A stretch of 64,000 bases of DNA. Origin: Chloroflexota bacterium. GTDB taxonomy: Bacteria; Chloroflexota; UBA6077; FW602-bin22; JACPRP01. Location: NCBI GenBank assembly GCA_023480885.1, contig JAMCWX010000068.1, forward strand, positions 1 through 64,000. Reading direction: 5' to 3'. This document shows positions 43,869 through 52,885 of the stretch, piece after piece (position 1 is the stretch's first letter; each line of letters begins with the position of its first letter). Both the position numbers and the translations under genes were made by a program. The notes under the pieces were generated by a model. That model searched no databases. It was not told where the DNA came from and worked only from the letters and a program-made list of their open reading frames with translations.

Positions 43869-45920
43869 CTACTTGGGCAGGTTCGCCAGCGCGGTGTACA
43901 TTGGCCTGGGCACGAAGCCAGGGTCGAGAAGGCCAAAGATGGCCTGCTCGGAGGTGTGTGGATCTAAGAAAGTGCGGAAGTTCAGGTTCCAGATGAAAAT
44001 GGCGCCCACCCAGGGCCGGCTGGCCTTGATGCTTTCGATGCTGCTTACGTAGAAGTCAGAGACCTGCTGCTCGGTGAGATCGGTGGTCCATTCGTAGCCT
44101 TTCGGCACTGGAGGCTGTGTTGATGCCCACTCGTATTCGGTGATCCACATCTGGCGCGAGTCCCCGGCAGCCGCCATCGCATCGTGTAGCTGGTCGATCC
44201 GCCGGAAGTAGAAACTGGGGTGATCCTTGAAGCCCGGCGTGTTCACGGTGTGAAAGTCTACGAAATCCTCGGGCGCATTGTTGTAGCCAGACATGTGCGT
44301 ACCAACTACATCTGCCAGCTTCAGGAAAGCCCCACCCCGAGTGGCGTACATGCCTTGCAGGTACGCCAGGTCGTCTACCGCCACGACTCCGTCGTCGACG
44401 CCTGTGGGCGTGAGAGCGCCGGAGATGACGATCGCGTTGGGATCAGCCTGTTTGACGCGAGCCTGGGCGACTTTCAGCAGGTCGACGTACAGCCCTGGAT
44501 CGAGAGGGCGTCCGGCCCATTCGCGACGCAGGTTCTGCTCGTTCCAGACCTCGTACGCTCGCACCCGACCGCGGTAGCGACTGGCGATGGCGAACAAGAA
44601 GTTGCCGAAGTTGTTGAAATCGTCCGGAGGGCCATTCGTCAGCCCGTCCGCGCGAGCCCAGGTAGGCGACGTCACGACGCTGAGAATCAGCAGCGTCTGG
44701 CTGCGCGTGGCCGTGTCCACGAGTTGGTCGAGAGCCGCAAACTGGATGTTGCCAGGGGAAGGCTCGAAGTCGGCCCAGCGCACCTGCTGCTTCAGCCAGC
44801 GGAAGCCTGCGGTGTAGAGAGCAGTAATAGTCTGATCTTGCGGCTGGCCGAACATTTGGGCCTGCATCCCGTATCGAATGCCAGTTGAGCCTGTCTCGGG
44901 AGGCACTCCTCCTGGCGGTTGCGGGGTCTCGGGAATGAAGGCGTTATGCATATCGGTGTTGGGCAGTTGCTCCGGTCGGTTCAACCCTAACGGGCGATCG
45001 TTATTGAACTGGCGGAAGAAAGGACTGCCGGCGGCCTGTGCAGCCAGGTCGGGTGGGATGTTCTGCCCCGTGACGATCGATTTGAAGAAGTCTGCCATCA
45101 GGAGACCTTGCGTGAGGCCAGTGCTGGCATCGAAATGCATAATGCCTCGCTGAAAGCGCAAATAGATGAAGGCGAAGTTATTTGGGTCGACCAGAGGATT
45201 GCTGGTTGGGAAGCCCCACATCTCCAGATCGAAGCCCAGGAGCGCACCAGGGTCGCCTTGCCCGCCAGGAAATGCATCCTGGAAAGCGACGGTATCCACA
45301 AAGGTCGTGAAGAAGTGCACGGGCTGATTGTCGAAGACTTCCGGGGCCTGTGCCCGCAGGAAGGAGATCGCGGCCTGGCTGAAGTCAGGCGAGCCCGGCT
45401 GAGGCGCGCGAGACGCGACGACCGGGTCGTGGGGAGGCAGGGTAGCGCCGTTGATAAGATTGTAGGGCATCAGTCCGGGATCCATTACGTTCAGCAGGCC
45501 GACCGAGCCATTGGGCTGCAACTGCATGATCCGGCGCTGGAAGAACTGCACCTGCGTGCCCAGAAGCGTAAAGACGCGCGAGGTCGGAAAGCCGAAAGTT
45601 CTGAGGCCGCCGCGTTTGTTGAAGAAATCGAAGAAGCGGTCGTCGGAGATACGGAAGCCAGTCGCAGGAAAGAATCGGGGGTCCTGTTGAGGCGGCGCAG
45701 TGTCTCGCGAACTGACCTCCGTGACGCTGGCTCCGTTCTCTGTCTGGAGCTGCGCTGGATCAGGCTGAGACGCCAAGCCATTGTGCGCAAAAGCCGCCGT
45801 GGCTGGCTGGAGGACAAGCATAGCGACCAGCACAAGGATTGCGGCCAGGCGAGAAGCAGGTTGGAGGCGAAGCGTCATGTCCGGAAATACAGAACGTCGC
45901 TTCTCGACGAACGCGATCAT
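43869..45920 (-). CDS. Secreted glycoside-hydrolase-like protein with novel N-terminal domain
   Basis: A 683-residue exported protein with a signal peptide (RLAAILVLVAMLVLQPATAA, cleavage near AFA). Residues ~75-330 form a domain with FFNKRGGLRTFGFPTSR and FQRRIMQLQPNGSVGL, a pattern I associate with Chloroflexota surface proteins but cannot name. Residues ~350-680 are a TIM-barrel glycoside hydrolase of clan A type: acid/base Glu in YEVWNEQN and nucleophile Glu in MWITEYEWAS. A polysaccharide in the envelope or environment is the likely target. Start is ATG 45920 or the ATG at 45878; neither has a strong ribosome site. Confidence 0.75.
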   Translation of the reverse strand: MIAFVEKRRSVFPDMTLRLQPASRLAAILVLVAMLVLQPATAAFAHNGLASQPDPAQLQTENGASVTEVSSRDTAPPQQDPRFFPATGFRISDDRFFDFFNKRGGLRTFGFPTSRVFTLLGTQVQFFQRRIMQLQPNGSVGLLNVMDPGLMPYNLINGATLPPHDPVVASRAPQPGSPDFSQAAISFLRAQAPEVFDNQPVHFFTTFVDTVAFQDAFPGGQGDPGALLGFDLEMWGFPTSNPLVDPNNFAFIYLRFQRGIMHFDASTGLTQGLLMADFFKSIVTGQNIPPDLAAQAAGSPFFRQFNNDRPLGLNRPEQLPNTDMHNAFIPETPQPPGGVPPETGSTGIRYGMQAQMFGQPQDQTITALYTAGFRWLKQQVRWADFEPSPGNIQFAALDQLVDTATRSQTLLILSVVTSPTWARADGLTNGPPDDFNNFGNFLFAIASRYRGRVRAYEVWNEQNLRREWAGRPLDPGLYVDLLKVAQARVKQADPNAIVISGALTPTGVDDGVVAVDDLAYLQGMYATRGGAFLKLADVVGTHMSGYNNAPEDFVDFHTVNTPGFKDHPSFYFRRIDQLHDAMAAAGDSRQMWITEYEWASTQPPVPKGYEWTTDLTEQQVSDFYVSSIESIKASRPWVGAIFIWNLNFRTFLDPHTSEQAIFGLLDPGFVPRPMYTALANLPK

Positions 45921-45940
45921 TAGCTCAACCTTTTTTGCTT

Positions 45941-45957
45941 ATGAAGTCTGACAACTT
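45941..45957. promoter_or_regulatory. Shared 17-base palindromic motif, copy 2
   Basis: Identical to 7242-7258 (ATGAAGTCTGACAACTT). It lies 21 bases upstream of the secreted hydrolase start, in the promoter region of that gene. Both copies are upstream of genes, consistent with an operator. Confidence 0.35.
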
Positions 45958-46040
45958 GATTGGGTATGGCAGGCCCACCGCTGCTCCAGCGAGCTCTGAC
46001 AAGCTGCCAAGAAAAGATGTGTCGTAGCGGGGGACAAGCC

Positions 46041-46299
46041 CCAGTACGGTTCAGTTACCTGGCCTTTGCACGAAATCCAGAAGGCTTGGCGCAGCCCGTG
46101 GCCGCACCCTTCACGGGTGCGCTGTGTTGTTCGATTGCTTGACAGCCGCCTTCTTGCTCTCGGCTGGTCGAGCCAAAGCAACGGGCTACGCGCACCTGTT
46201 AAAGGTGCGGCTACATTCTTCCTCCCCTATGTGCGCTCTGCGAGCCACCCGAGACCTGATCCGATTTTCTGCAAAGGTTAGGTAACTGGACCGTATTGA
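46041..46299. mobile_element. MITE-like element with ~30-bp inverted termini
   Basis: The left end (about 46041-46078) and the right end (about 46263-46299) are imperfect inverted repeats: CAGTTACCT followed by CCTTTGCA on one side and its complement on the other, with ACGGT in register. The ~260-base interior encodes no protein and contains its own smaller inverted pair around CGCACCCTTCACGGGTGCG and CGCACCTGTTAAAGGTGCG. The size, termini and lack of coding capacity fit a miniature inverted-repeat element. It occupies most of the 693-base gap 45921-46613. Confidence 0.55.
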
Positions 46300-46353
46300 G
46301 ATAAGCCTCCCGCGCTACGTTACCTGACTAAGAAGTTGAGCCTCGCAAGCTAG

Positions 46354-46401
46354 CACTCCGACCGTGCTGGCAGACATTAGGCAGCAATCACGGTCGGAGT
46401 G
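46354..46401. repeat. Inverted repeat between MITE-like element and lepB
   Basis: Perfect 13-base arms CACTCCGACCGTG (46354-46366) and CACGGTCGGAGTG (46389-46401) around 22 bases. It could be a bidirectional terminator or another small repeat unit. Nothing else but the lepB promoter is seen from here to 46613. Confidence 0.55.
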
Positions 46402-46539
46402 GAGCCGTTTGTACGATGTGAGGCTGCATCAGGGGGAAGAGTTGCAAGATACGTGCCATGGACACGCCCGCTGCCTCGCTCAAACGCACAACTGGTGGGA
46501 TCCGATGCCGGGGAGGTGCCAGAATATGGCCAAACTCGG

Positions 46540-46569
46540 TTAGCATTAATGGAGGGGATATACTATAAT
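46540..46569 (+). promoter_or_regulatory. lepB promoter
   Basis: TTAGCA (46540-46545), an 18-base spacer and a perfect TATAAT (46564-46569), 45 bases upstream of the lepB ATG. The -35 match is only moderate. Confidence 0.45.
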
Positions 46570-46613
46570 AGCCTCTGGCAAAATCTGACTAAGGAGCGCT
46601 CTGGAATCACGTA

Positions 46614-47276
46614 ATGAAATCTGCCATTCGAGAGATCCTCGAGACCATCATCCTCACGGTGATTATCTTCCTGCTCGTCCGATCTGTCGTCCAGAACTTC
46701 AAAGTCGAGGGACGCAGCATGGAACCCACCCTTCAAAGCGGACAGTACTTGCTGATAAACAAAGCGGTTTACTGGCGATTCGATCCAGCAGTGCTCAAGC
46801 GGATCTCTCCCAGGCTCGAGCGATTCGTGAACGAAAAGGTGGGAAATAACGAGGGCAAATTCTACATTTTTGGCCAGCCACAACACGGGGATGTGATCGT
46901 CTTCAAGTATCCCAAAGATACTAGCCGCGATTTCATAAAGAGAGTGATCGCCTTACCGGGCGAGACGGTGGAGATCAAGCAGGGCCACGTCTACGTCAAC
47001 GACCAACCTCTCGACGAGAATTACATCCTCGACAAGCCGAACTACTATGTAGAAAAGCAGAGGGTGCCGCCGAACAGTTTCTTCGTCCTGGGCGACAACA
47101 GGAACAACAGCCTGGACTCCCACGTCTGGGGCATGGTGCCGGTGGAGGACATCATAGGCAAGGCGTGGCTTTGCTACTGGCCTGCGGAGAGATGGGGCCT
47201 GATCCCCAGCACGACTTTGCTAGCGCAGCCAGCGAGGCAAGGCCAAGAGCAGGCTCGTATCATCTCTCTCCGTTGA
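46614..47276 (+). CDS. lepB: Signal peptidase I
   Basis: A 220-residue inner-membrane signal peptidase. One N-terminal helix (about residues 9-27) is followed by the catalytic Ser in EGRSMEPTL near 36 and the Lys in RDFIKRVIALPGE near 104, with the GDNRNNSLDS box near 160. All box B-E motifs are present. It releases exported proteins such as the 43869-45920 product. Its 3' end overlaps the convergent xseB by 17 bases. A ~25-residue insertion between boxes B and D (VLKRISPRLERF region) is usual for Chloroflexota/Gram-positive forms. Confidence 0.95.
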   Translation: MKSAIREILETIILTVIIFLLVRSVVQNFKVEGRSMEPTLQSGQYLLINKAVYWRFDPAVLKRISPRLERFVNEKVGNNEGKFYIFGQPQHGDVIVFKYPKDTSRDFIKRVIALPGETVEIKQGHVYVNDQPLDENYILDKPNYYVEKQRVPPNSFFVLGDNRNNSLDSHVWGMVPVEDIIGKAWLCYWPAERWGLIPSTTLLAQPARQGQEQARIISLR

Positions 47277-47493
47277 AGGGCGCCATCTCATACTCGCCAG
47301 CGTCCTGCACGACTAACTGGTTGATGCGCAACTCGGCAGCATCAAGGCATCCCTGGCACAGCCTGGCAAGCTTCATTCCCTGCTCGTACAAGGCCACCGT
47401 CTCTTCGATACTGAGGTCACCGCGTTCAAGCGCCTCCACCGCCTCCTCCAGCTTCCCAAAGGCATCCTCGAAAGACATCTGTTCGCCAGCCAA
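47260..47493 (-). CDS. xseB: Exodeoxyribonuclease VII small subunit
   Basis: A 77-residue helical subunit. SFEDAFGKLEEAVEALERGD followed by LSIEETVALYEQGMKLAR covers the whole XseB family pattern. TTG 47493 is chosen because GGAGG lies seven bases upstream; a short upstream extension to 47511 is less likely. Several XseB subunits bind one XseA to form the enzyme that degrades single-stranded DNA from either end. It lies 43 bases after xseA, at the end of the operon. Confidence 0.9.
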   Translation of the reverse strand: MAGEQMSFEDAFGKLEEAVEALERGDLSIEETVALYEQGMKLARLCQGCLDAAELRINQLVVQDAGEYEMAPFNGER

Positions 47494-47536
47494 TTGTGCA
47501 CCTCCGCCCACAGAAGGTTGTGTTTGGCGATACCGC

Positions 47537-48760
47537 CTATATGGAAATTACTTCGCCCTGGAATTCGCCGTCGTAGACGCGGATGACTAGCTCGTCGCCA
47601 TCGGCGACCTGACTAACGCTGCTCACGACTTTACCATCAGCGGCACGACGGCAGACGCTGTAGCCACGAGCCAACGTCCTGTGAGGACTTAACGACTCCA
47701 GTTGAGCGGCGAGGCTTCGCAGCTTTTCGCGCTCGAGATCGAGATAATGGCGCACCTGCACGTCCATCCACCTGGACAGGTCGTCCACTCGCTGCTTCTG
47801 CCGTTGGAGAAGCGCTAGAGGAGAGGTGCGAGCGAGCCCTTCTGCGAGATGCCTGCACTCAGAGCGTCGCGCGTCGACCCTGGCTTGCGCAGTCTGCAGC
47901 AGGCGATTTCTGAGGGCATCTAACTGCATCTGGCACTCGTGTTGATTTGGAACCGCAAGCTCGGCTGCCACCGAGGGAGTGGGAGCCCGGCAATCGGCGA
48001 CCCAGTCGGCAATAGTGAAATCAGTCTCGTGGCCGATGCCGGTGATGACTGGCACGCGCGACCCGTAAATAGCGCGCGCAACTTTCTCCTCGTTGAAAGG
48101 CCATAGCTCCTCTATCGATCCGCCACCGCGCGCCAAGATAATGAGGTCCACCTCGGCAAACTCATTCAGCGCCTCGATAGCCTGACAAATCTCGTCGGCT
48201 GCCCCATCGCCCTGGACCAGGCTCGGCGCCAAAACCAAATCGATGAATGGGAACCTTCGAGTGATAACGGTGATTATGTCGTGGAGCACAGCGCCGGTCG
48301 GCGAGGTGACGACGCCGATGCGCCGAGGGAAACGCGGCAGCGGACGTTTGCGGGCCTCGTGGAAAAGCCCCTCCCGCTCCAGCCGCGCGCGAAGCTCCTC
48401 AAACTGCAAGTGCAGCAGACCGACGCCCTCGGGCCGAATCAGATCGGCGTAAAGCTGATAAACACCCTGGACATCATAAATCGAAAGGCGGCCATGTACG
48501 ATGACCGCCATTCCGTTTGAAGGCATAAAGTTGTCGCCAGATGCAAGCCTCTCTCCCCTGCCTCGCCGAGCAGCCTGGCCACGAAACATCACACAGCGAA
48601 TCTGGCTGTTGTTGTCCTTCAAAGTGAAGTAGACGTGGCCAGCCGCAGAGCGAATGAAGTTGGAGACCTCACCTTGAACCCAGAGATTCTGCAGGAGATA
48701 GTCGCTGTCAAACAGCTCTTTGAGATACCGCGTTATCTGGGCTACGGTGTAAATCTCCAT
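47537..48760 (-). CDS. xseA: Exodeoxyribonuclease VII large subunit
   Basis: A 407-residue catalytic subunit. The N-terminal OB fold (about 1-105; LWVQGEVSNF) is followed by the nuclease domain with GVVTSPTGAVLHDI (about 139-152), ARGGGSIEELWPFNEE (about 209-224) and GIGHETDFTIADWVAD (about 241-256), which are the conserved active-site blocks, and a C-terminal coiled coil that carries XseB. It is eight bases downstream of efp. Typical length is 400-450, so it is complete. Confidence 0.95.
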   Translation of the reverse strand: MEIYTVAQITRYLKELFDSDYLLQNLWVQGEVSNFIRSAAGHVYFTLKDNNSQIRCVMFRGQAARRGRGERLASGDNFMPSNGMAVIVHGRLSIYDVQGVYQLYADLIRPEGVGLLHLQFEELRARLEREGLFHEARKRPLPRFPRRIGVVTSPTGAVLHDIITVITRRFPFIDLVLAPSLVQGDGAADEICQAIEALNEFAEVDLIILARGGGSIEELWPFNEEKVARAIYGSRVPVITGIGHETDFTIADWVADCRAPTPSVAAELAVPNQHECQMQLDALRNRLLQTAQARVDARRSECRHLAEGLARTSPLALLQRQKQRVDDLSRWMDVQVRHYLDLEREKLRSLAAQLESLSPHRTLARGYSVCRRAADGKVVSSVSQVADGDELVIRVYDGEFQGEVISI

Positions 48761-48768
48761 AGCGCCCG

Positions 48769-49326
48769 CTAAACTCGCTCCAAATACTCTCCGGTTCGCG
48801 TGTCCACGCGGATCACGTCCCCTGTGTTCACGAAGAGAGGGACGAGCACCTTCAGGCCCGTCTCGACGATGGCCGGCTTGTTGCCACCTGTCGCCGTGTC
48901 GCCCTTGAAGCCAGGCTCGGTCTCGGTTACCTCAAGTTCGACCGTGATTGGCAACTCGATGGCCAGCGGCTGTTCGTCGTGCTTGAGCAAATCGACGATC
49001 ATGTTTTCCTTCAGGTAATTGACGTCGTCGCCAATATGTTCGGCGGATAGGGCGGTTTGCTCGAAGTTTTCGACGTCCATGAAGTTGAAGGTATCATCAT
49101 CTCTGTAGAGATACTGCACCTTGCGATGCTCGAGGTATACCCTCCTGAACTTCTCGCTCGCGGGGAAAGTTTTCTCAACGGTATACCCCTGCACGAGGCT
49201 GCGTAGCTTCAGTCGAACCACAGCGCCGCCGCGGCCTGTCTTGTTGTGTGTGTAATCTACCACACTATATAGCTCACCATCCAGCTCGATGGTAAGCCCC
49301 TTTTTCAGTTCCCCAGCATTTATCAT
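48769..49326 (-). CDS. efp: Elongation factor P
   Basis: A 185-residue EF-P with three beta-barrel domains: the KOW-like N-domain (about 1-62), the OB domain (about 65-127) and the C-terminal OB domain ending EYLERV. It rescues ribosomes stalled at polyproline. The modification loop reads NKTGRGGA with Arg at position 32, so it is of the Arg type and not the beta-lysylated Lys type. No epmA/epmB or earP is nearby. Located between aroQ and xseA (8-base gap) in one operon. Confidence 0.95.
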   Translation of the reverse strand: MINAGELKKGLTIELDGELYSVVDYTHNKTGRGGAVVRLKLRSLVQGYTVEKTFPASEKFRRVYLEHRKVQYLYRDDDTFNFMDVENFEQTALSAEHIGDDVNYLKENMIVDLLKHDEQPLAIELPITVELEVTETEPGFKGDTATGGNKPAIVETGLKVLVPLFVNTGDVIRVDTRTGEYLERV

Positions 49327-49351
49327 TCGTTTCCTCCAATTGCATTTTCTG

Positions 49352-49795
49352 TTACGCGGCAGGAGGCGCGATCATCTCAACCATTGCTTGCAAAGCAATG
49401 ATGTAGCCCTGCCAGCCCAGGCCCGAAATCTGCCCGGTGGCAGCCGGCGCGATTACCGACTTCGCTCGCCACGGCTCGCGCGCGTAGATGTTCGAGATGT
49501 GAACCTCGATGATCGGGATCGCGAGGTCTGCCAGCGCATCGTGCAGCGAAAGGCCGTAATGCGTTAGAGCGCCAGGATTGACGATTAGACCATCCATCGC
49601 CGATGCGTTCTGCTGAATGAAATCGATCAAAGCGCCTTCGTTGTTCGATTGAAACGTCGCCAGCTCACAGCCCAGCTCGCCTGCCCTGTCCTGAAGGGCA
49701 GCATCGATCTCAGCCAGGGTCTTCTGGCCGTACACGGTGGGATCGCGTTTGCCCAGAAAGTTCAGGTTCGGTCCGTGCACCACGAGTATTCTCAA
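49352..49795 (-). CDS. aroQ: 3-dehydroquinate dehydratase, type II
   Basis: A 147-residue dodecameric-type dehydroquinase of the shikimate pathway. HGPNLNFLGKRDPTVYG (about 7-23) contains the catalytic Tyr, NPGALTHYGLSL near 73-84 binds substrate, and EVHISNIYAREPWR near 97-110 carries the catalytic His. aroE (60982-61869) encodes the next enzyme elsewhere in the window. Its ATG overlaps the stop of the recombinase gene by four bases. It is in the topA-xer-aroQ-efp operon, an arrangement seen in other bacteria near efp. Confidence 0.95.
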   Translation of the reverse strand: MRILVVHGPNLNFLGKRDPTVYGQKTLAEIDAALQDRAGELGCELATFQSNNEGALIDFIQQNASAMDGLIVNPGALTHYGLSLHDALADLAIPIIEVHISNIYAREPWRAKSVIAPAATGQISGLGWQGYIIALQAMVEMIAPPAA

Positions 49796-50721
49796 AGCTC
49801 GCTATTCTCTCTTTCCTGGCGATCTTCTTTCGGCAGGGCTCGTGGATGTCGCTCCATATACACTTTGCGGGCCTGGCTCTGCGTCACGTGTGTATACACC
49901 TGCGTCGTTCCCAAGCCAGCGTGTCCCAACAACTCCTGGACGACCCGCAGGTCTGCGCCGCCCTCCAGGAGATGCGTCGCAAAGGTGTGGCGAAGGACGT
50001 GAGGGGTGATGCCCTCCTCCAGTCCGACGCTCCTGGTATATTTCTGCAGCAGCATATCGATGCTACGCATGGATATGCGCTGGCCAGATTTGTTAAGGAA
50101 GACCGCGTTGGTTGGCTTGCCGTTCAGCAGCTTCGCCCTTCCATCATCGAGGTACTGCTGGAGCGCTCTCGCGGCAGGCTTGCCTATGAAAATGATGCGC
50201 TCCTTGGAGCCCTTGCCCCACACGCGAATCTGTCTGCGCCTGAGATCGACGTTCGCCAGATCCAGGCTCGCAATCTCGCTGAGCCTCATTCCTGAGGCAT
50301 AAAGCATTTCCAGCAGGGCCCTGTCGCGCTGGCCCTGGGGCGTAGACGCATCGGGCGCTTCCAGCAGCCTCTCTATCTCGTCTCGCGCCAGGAACGAGGG
50401 CAGCCGCCGAGGCACCTTTGGAGCAGACATCGCCGCCAATGGATTCTTGGCCAGCAACTGCTCGCGGACCATAAAGCGGTAGAACGAGCGCACTTCCGTC
50501 ATTTTTCGGGCGATGCTCGCCCGCACGAAGGCTTCGGCGTGAAGCCAACCCAGCCATTTGCGCAGCACGCCCCGATCGACCTTATCCCACGCGTCGATAT
50601 CGTGCCGCTTCAGGAAATCGCGGAACTCGAGTATGTCGCGTCGATAGTTATCGATGGTATGTGGTGATGCGTTCTTCTCGGCCAGAAGGTACGTGAGGTA
50701 GCGCTGTACTGCCTCGTCCAC
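49792..50721 (-). CDS. Tyrosine recombinase XerC/XerD
   Basis: A 309-residue site-specific recombinase: an N-terminal SAM-like core-binding domain (about 1-85) and the catalytic domain with Arg in ASGMRLSEI (about 158), Lys in GKGSKER, HVLRHTFATHLLEGG (His/Arg near 250-253), LGHAGL, and the nucleophile Tyr in TTQVYTHV near 284. All five catalytic residues are present. It resolves chromosome dimers at dif. XerC and XerD cannot be told apart here; a lone topA-linked copy is commonly XerC or XerA-like. It follows topA after 13 bases and overlaps aroQ. Confidence 0.92.
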   Translation of the reverse strand: MDEAVQRYLTYLLAEKNASPHTIDNYRRDILEFRDFLKRHDIDAWDKVDRGVLRKWLGWLHAEAFVRASIARKMTEVRSFYRFMVREQLLAKNPLAAMSAPKVPRRLPSFLARDEIERLLEAPDASTPQGQRDRALLEMLYASGMRLSEIASLDLANVDLRRRQIRVWGKGSKERIIFIGKPAARALQQYLDDGRAKLLNGKPTNAVFLNKSGQRISMRSIDMLLQKYTRSVGLEEGITPHVLRHTFATHLLEGGADLRVVQELLGHAGLGTTQVYTHVTQSQARKVYMERHPRALPKEDRQERENSEL

Positions 50722-50734
50722 GACCTCTACGCGA

Positions 50735-52885
50735 TCAGCCCACGACTCCTACAACGGCAGGCTCGCTGGGCGTTTCGCTAACCTCCCCACACTTCGTACA
50801 GACCACACCTTGCTTGCCATTCAATGATAGCAGCCCACCGCAAGAGGGACAAGGGGTCGGCAGTGGCCGATTCCACGTGCCGAACGTGCACTCCGGGTAG
50901 CGGCCACAACTGTAGAAGATTCTCTTGCGCCTGGTCTTCTTTTCCACCATCTCGCCGCCGCACTCGGGGCACTTCACGCCAACCTTGACCTCGAAGGACT
51001 TGGCGTTGCGGCAAGCAGGGTAACCGCTGCAGGCGATGAACTTGCCGTAGCGGCCGTACTTGTACACCATCGGGCTGCCGCACTTCTCGCAGAGGTCGCC
51101 CGTAGGTTCAGGCTTCAGCTCGACGCGCTCCATTTCTTCATCTGCGCGCCGCAGCGTCGTCTCGAATGGGGTGTAGAAGTCTCGAATTACTGGCACCCAT
51201 TCCTGGCCGCCGTTTGCGATCTCGTCTAGCTCTCCCTCCATTTGAGCGGTGAAGCCGAGGTCCACGATCTTGGGGAAATGCTTGACGAGCAAATCGTTGA
51301 CGATGAAGCCGATCTCTGTCGCCTTGAGCCTCTTGTCAACTCGCTCGACGTAACCCCTGTCCTGGATAGTGGACATGATGGGCGCATAGGTCGAAGGGCG
51401 ACCGACGCCATACTCTTCCAGCGCCTTTACCAGCGTAGCCTCGGTGTAGCGTGGCGGCGGAGACGTGAAGTGTTGCTCGGGCAGCAGTTTGACCAGGTCG
51501 AGCGCCTCGTCCTGCTCTAGCGGCGGCAGGGCCTTCTTGGCTTCGTCGTCCTCGACTTCGCCCTCGTCCTTGCCCTCCATATAGACGCTCATAAAGCCAG
51601 GAAATTTGATTACCGATCCAGTGGCGCGGAACAGGTAAGGCATGCTCTGGGCGCTTCGGCCTGCTTTTATGTCAACGGAGGTGGTGTCCATAATAGCGGA
51701 AGACATCTGGCTGGCGACCATCCTCTGCCATATCAGCTTGTAAAGCTTGAACTGGTCAGGGCTCAGGTACTGCTTGATCTCTTCTGGCGCGCGCTTGACC
51801 GAAGTGGGCCGGACTGCCTCGTGGGCCTCCTGTGCTCCCTTAGCCTTGGTCTTGTAGACTCGCGGCGTCGACGGAACGTATTGTGGACCAAAGTATTTAT
51901 GGATGTACTCTCTAGCTTCGGCCTGGGCGCTCGCGGCGAGATTGGTCGAGTCGGTTCGCATATAAGTGATCAAACCGACGCTGCCCTCGTTGCCGACGGC
52001 CACGCCCTCGTAGAGCTGCTGCGCCACCGCCATAGTTCGCTTCGCGGTGAACCCAATCTTCCTCGATGCTTCCTGCTGCATCGTGCTGGTCGTGAAAGGC
52101 GGCGCGGGGTTTCGCTGGACTTCCTTGCGTCTGACTTCAGAGACGATATAGGTCGCTCCGTCGAGGTCGGCCAGAATCTCCTGCGCCTGCTTCTTATTCT
52201 TGATATCCGCCTTTTCGCCGTCGATCTGGTTCAAGGTCGCGCGAAATATCAGCGACTTGCTTCCCTTGCGTCTGGCAGACGCTTTCTTCGCCAGGTCGGC
52301 CTCCAGCGACCAGTACTCCTCGGGTACGAACGCGTTAATCTGGCGCTCGCGCTCGACGACAAGACGCACTGCCACCGACTGAACGCGTCCCGCGGAGAGG
52401 CCCTTCTTCGTGATCTTCCGACGCAGGAGAGGACTGATGGTGTATCCCACCAGGCGATCGAGCACTCTGCGAGCCTGCTGAGCATCGACCAGACGCATAT
52501 TTATCTGTCGAGGATGCGAAAAAGCCTCCTCGATAGCCTCACGAGTTATCTCGTGAAACTCTACTCTGCTGACCGGCTTGTTCTTCGGCTTCAGCGCAGA
52601 AAGGAGGTGCCATGAAATAGCTTCGCCTTCCCTATCGGGGTCAGTTGCGAGCAATATCTCGGCGGCGAGCTTAGCATCTTCCTTCAGCCCTTTGACCACT
52701 GGCTTCTTCTTTTCCGGAATCACGTAGCGTGGCTCGAAATCGTTTTCGACGTTTACGCCAAGACGATTTGCCGGCAAATCCCTGATGTGCCCGACCGATG
52801 CTTTGACGATGTAGTCGTCCCCTAAGAACTTGCCCACGGTTCGAGCCTTCGCTGGAGACTCCACAATAACTAGTTTCTTTGTCAT
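50735..52885 (-). CDS. topA: DNA topoisomerase I
   Basis: A 716-residue type IA topoisomerase relaxing negative supercoils. The Toprim domain starts at once (KKLVIVESPAKARTVGKFLG, 20 residues) with DPDREGEAISWHL near 88; the active-site Tyr is in GLITYMRTDSTNLA near 295. The C-terminus has three four-Cys zinc domains (CEKCGSP, CPECGGE with YSCGRYPEC, and CPSCGG with VCTKCG). ATG 52885 fits the family N-terminus; another ATG at 52903 is possible. First gene of the topA-xer-aroQ-efp-xseA-xseB operon. The 215-base gap upstream to 53100 contains no clear promoter that I can define. Confidence 0.96.
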   Translation of the reverse strand: MTKKLVIVESPAKARTVGKFLGDDYIVKASVGHIRDLPANRLGVNVENDFEPRYVIPEKKKPVVKGLKEDAKLAAEILLATDPDREGEAISWHLLSALKPKNKPVSRVEFHEITREAIEEAFSHPRQINMRLVDAQQARRVLDRLVGYTISPLLRRKITKKGLSAGRVQSVAVRLVVERERQINAFVPEEYWSLEADLAKKASARRKGSKSLIFRATLNQIDGEKADIKNKKQAQEILADLDGATYIVSEVRRKEVQRNPAPPFTTSTMQQEASRKIGFTAKRTMAVAQQLYEGVAVGNEGSVGLITYMRTDSTNLAASAQAEAREYIHKYFGPQYVPSTPRVYKTKAKGAQEAHEAVRPTSVKRAPEEIKQYLSPDQFKLYKLIWQRMVASQMSSAIMDTTSVDIKAGRSAQSMPYLFRATGSVIKFPGFMSVYMEGKDEGEVEDDEAKKALPPLEQDEALDLVKLLPEQHFTSPPPRYTEATLVKALEEYGVGRPSTYAPIMSTIQDRGYVERVDKRLKATEIGFIVNDLLVKHFPKIVDLGFTAQMEGELDEIANGGQEWVPVIRDFYTPFETTLRRADEEMERVELKPEPTGDLCEKCGSPMVYKYGRYGKFIACSGYPACRNAKSFEVKVGVKCPECGGEMVEKKTRRKRIFYSCGRYPECTFGTWNRPLPTPCPSCGGLLSLNGKQGVVCTKCGEVSETPSEPAVVGVVG

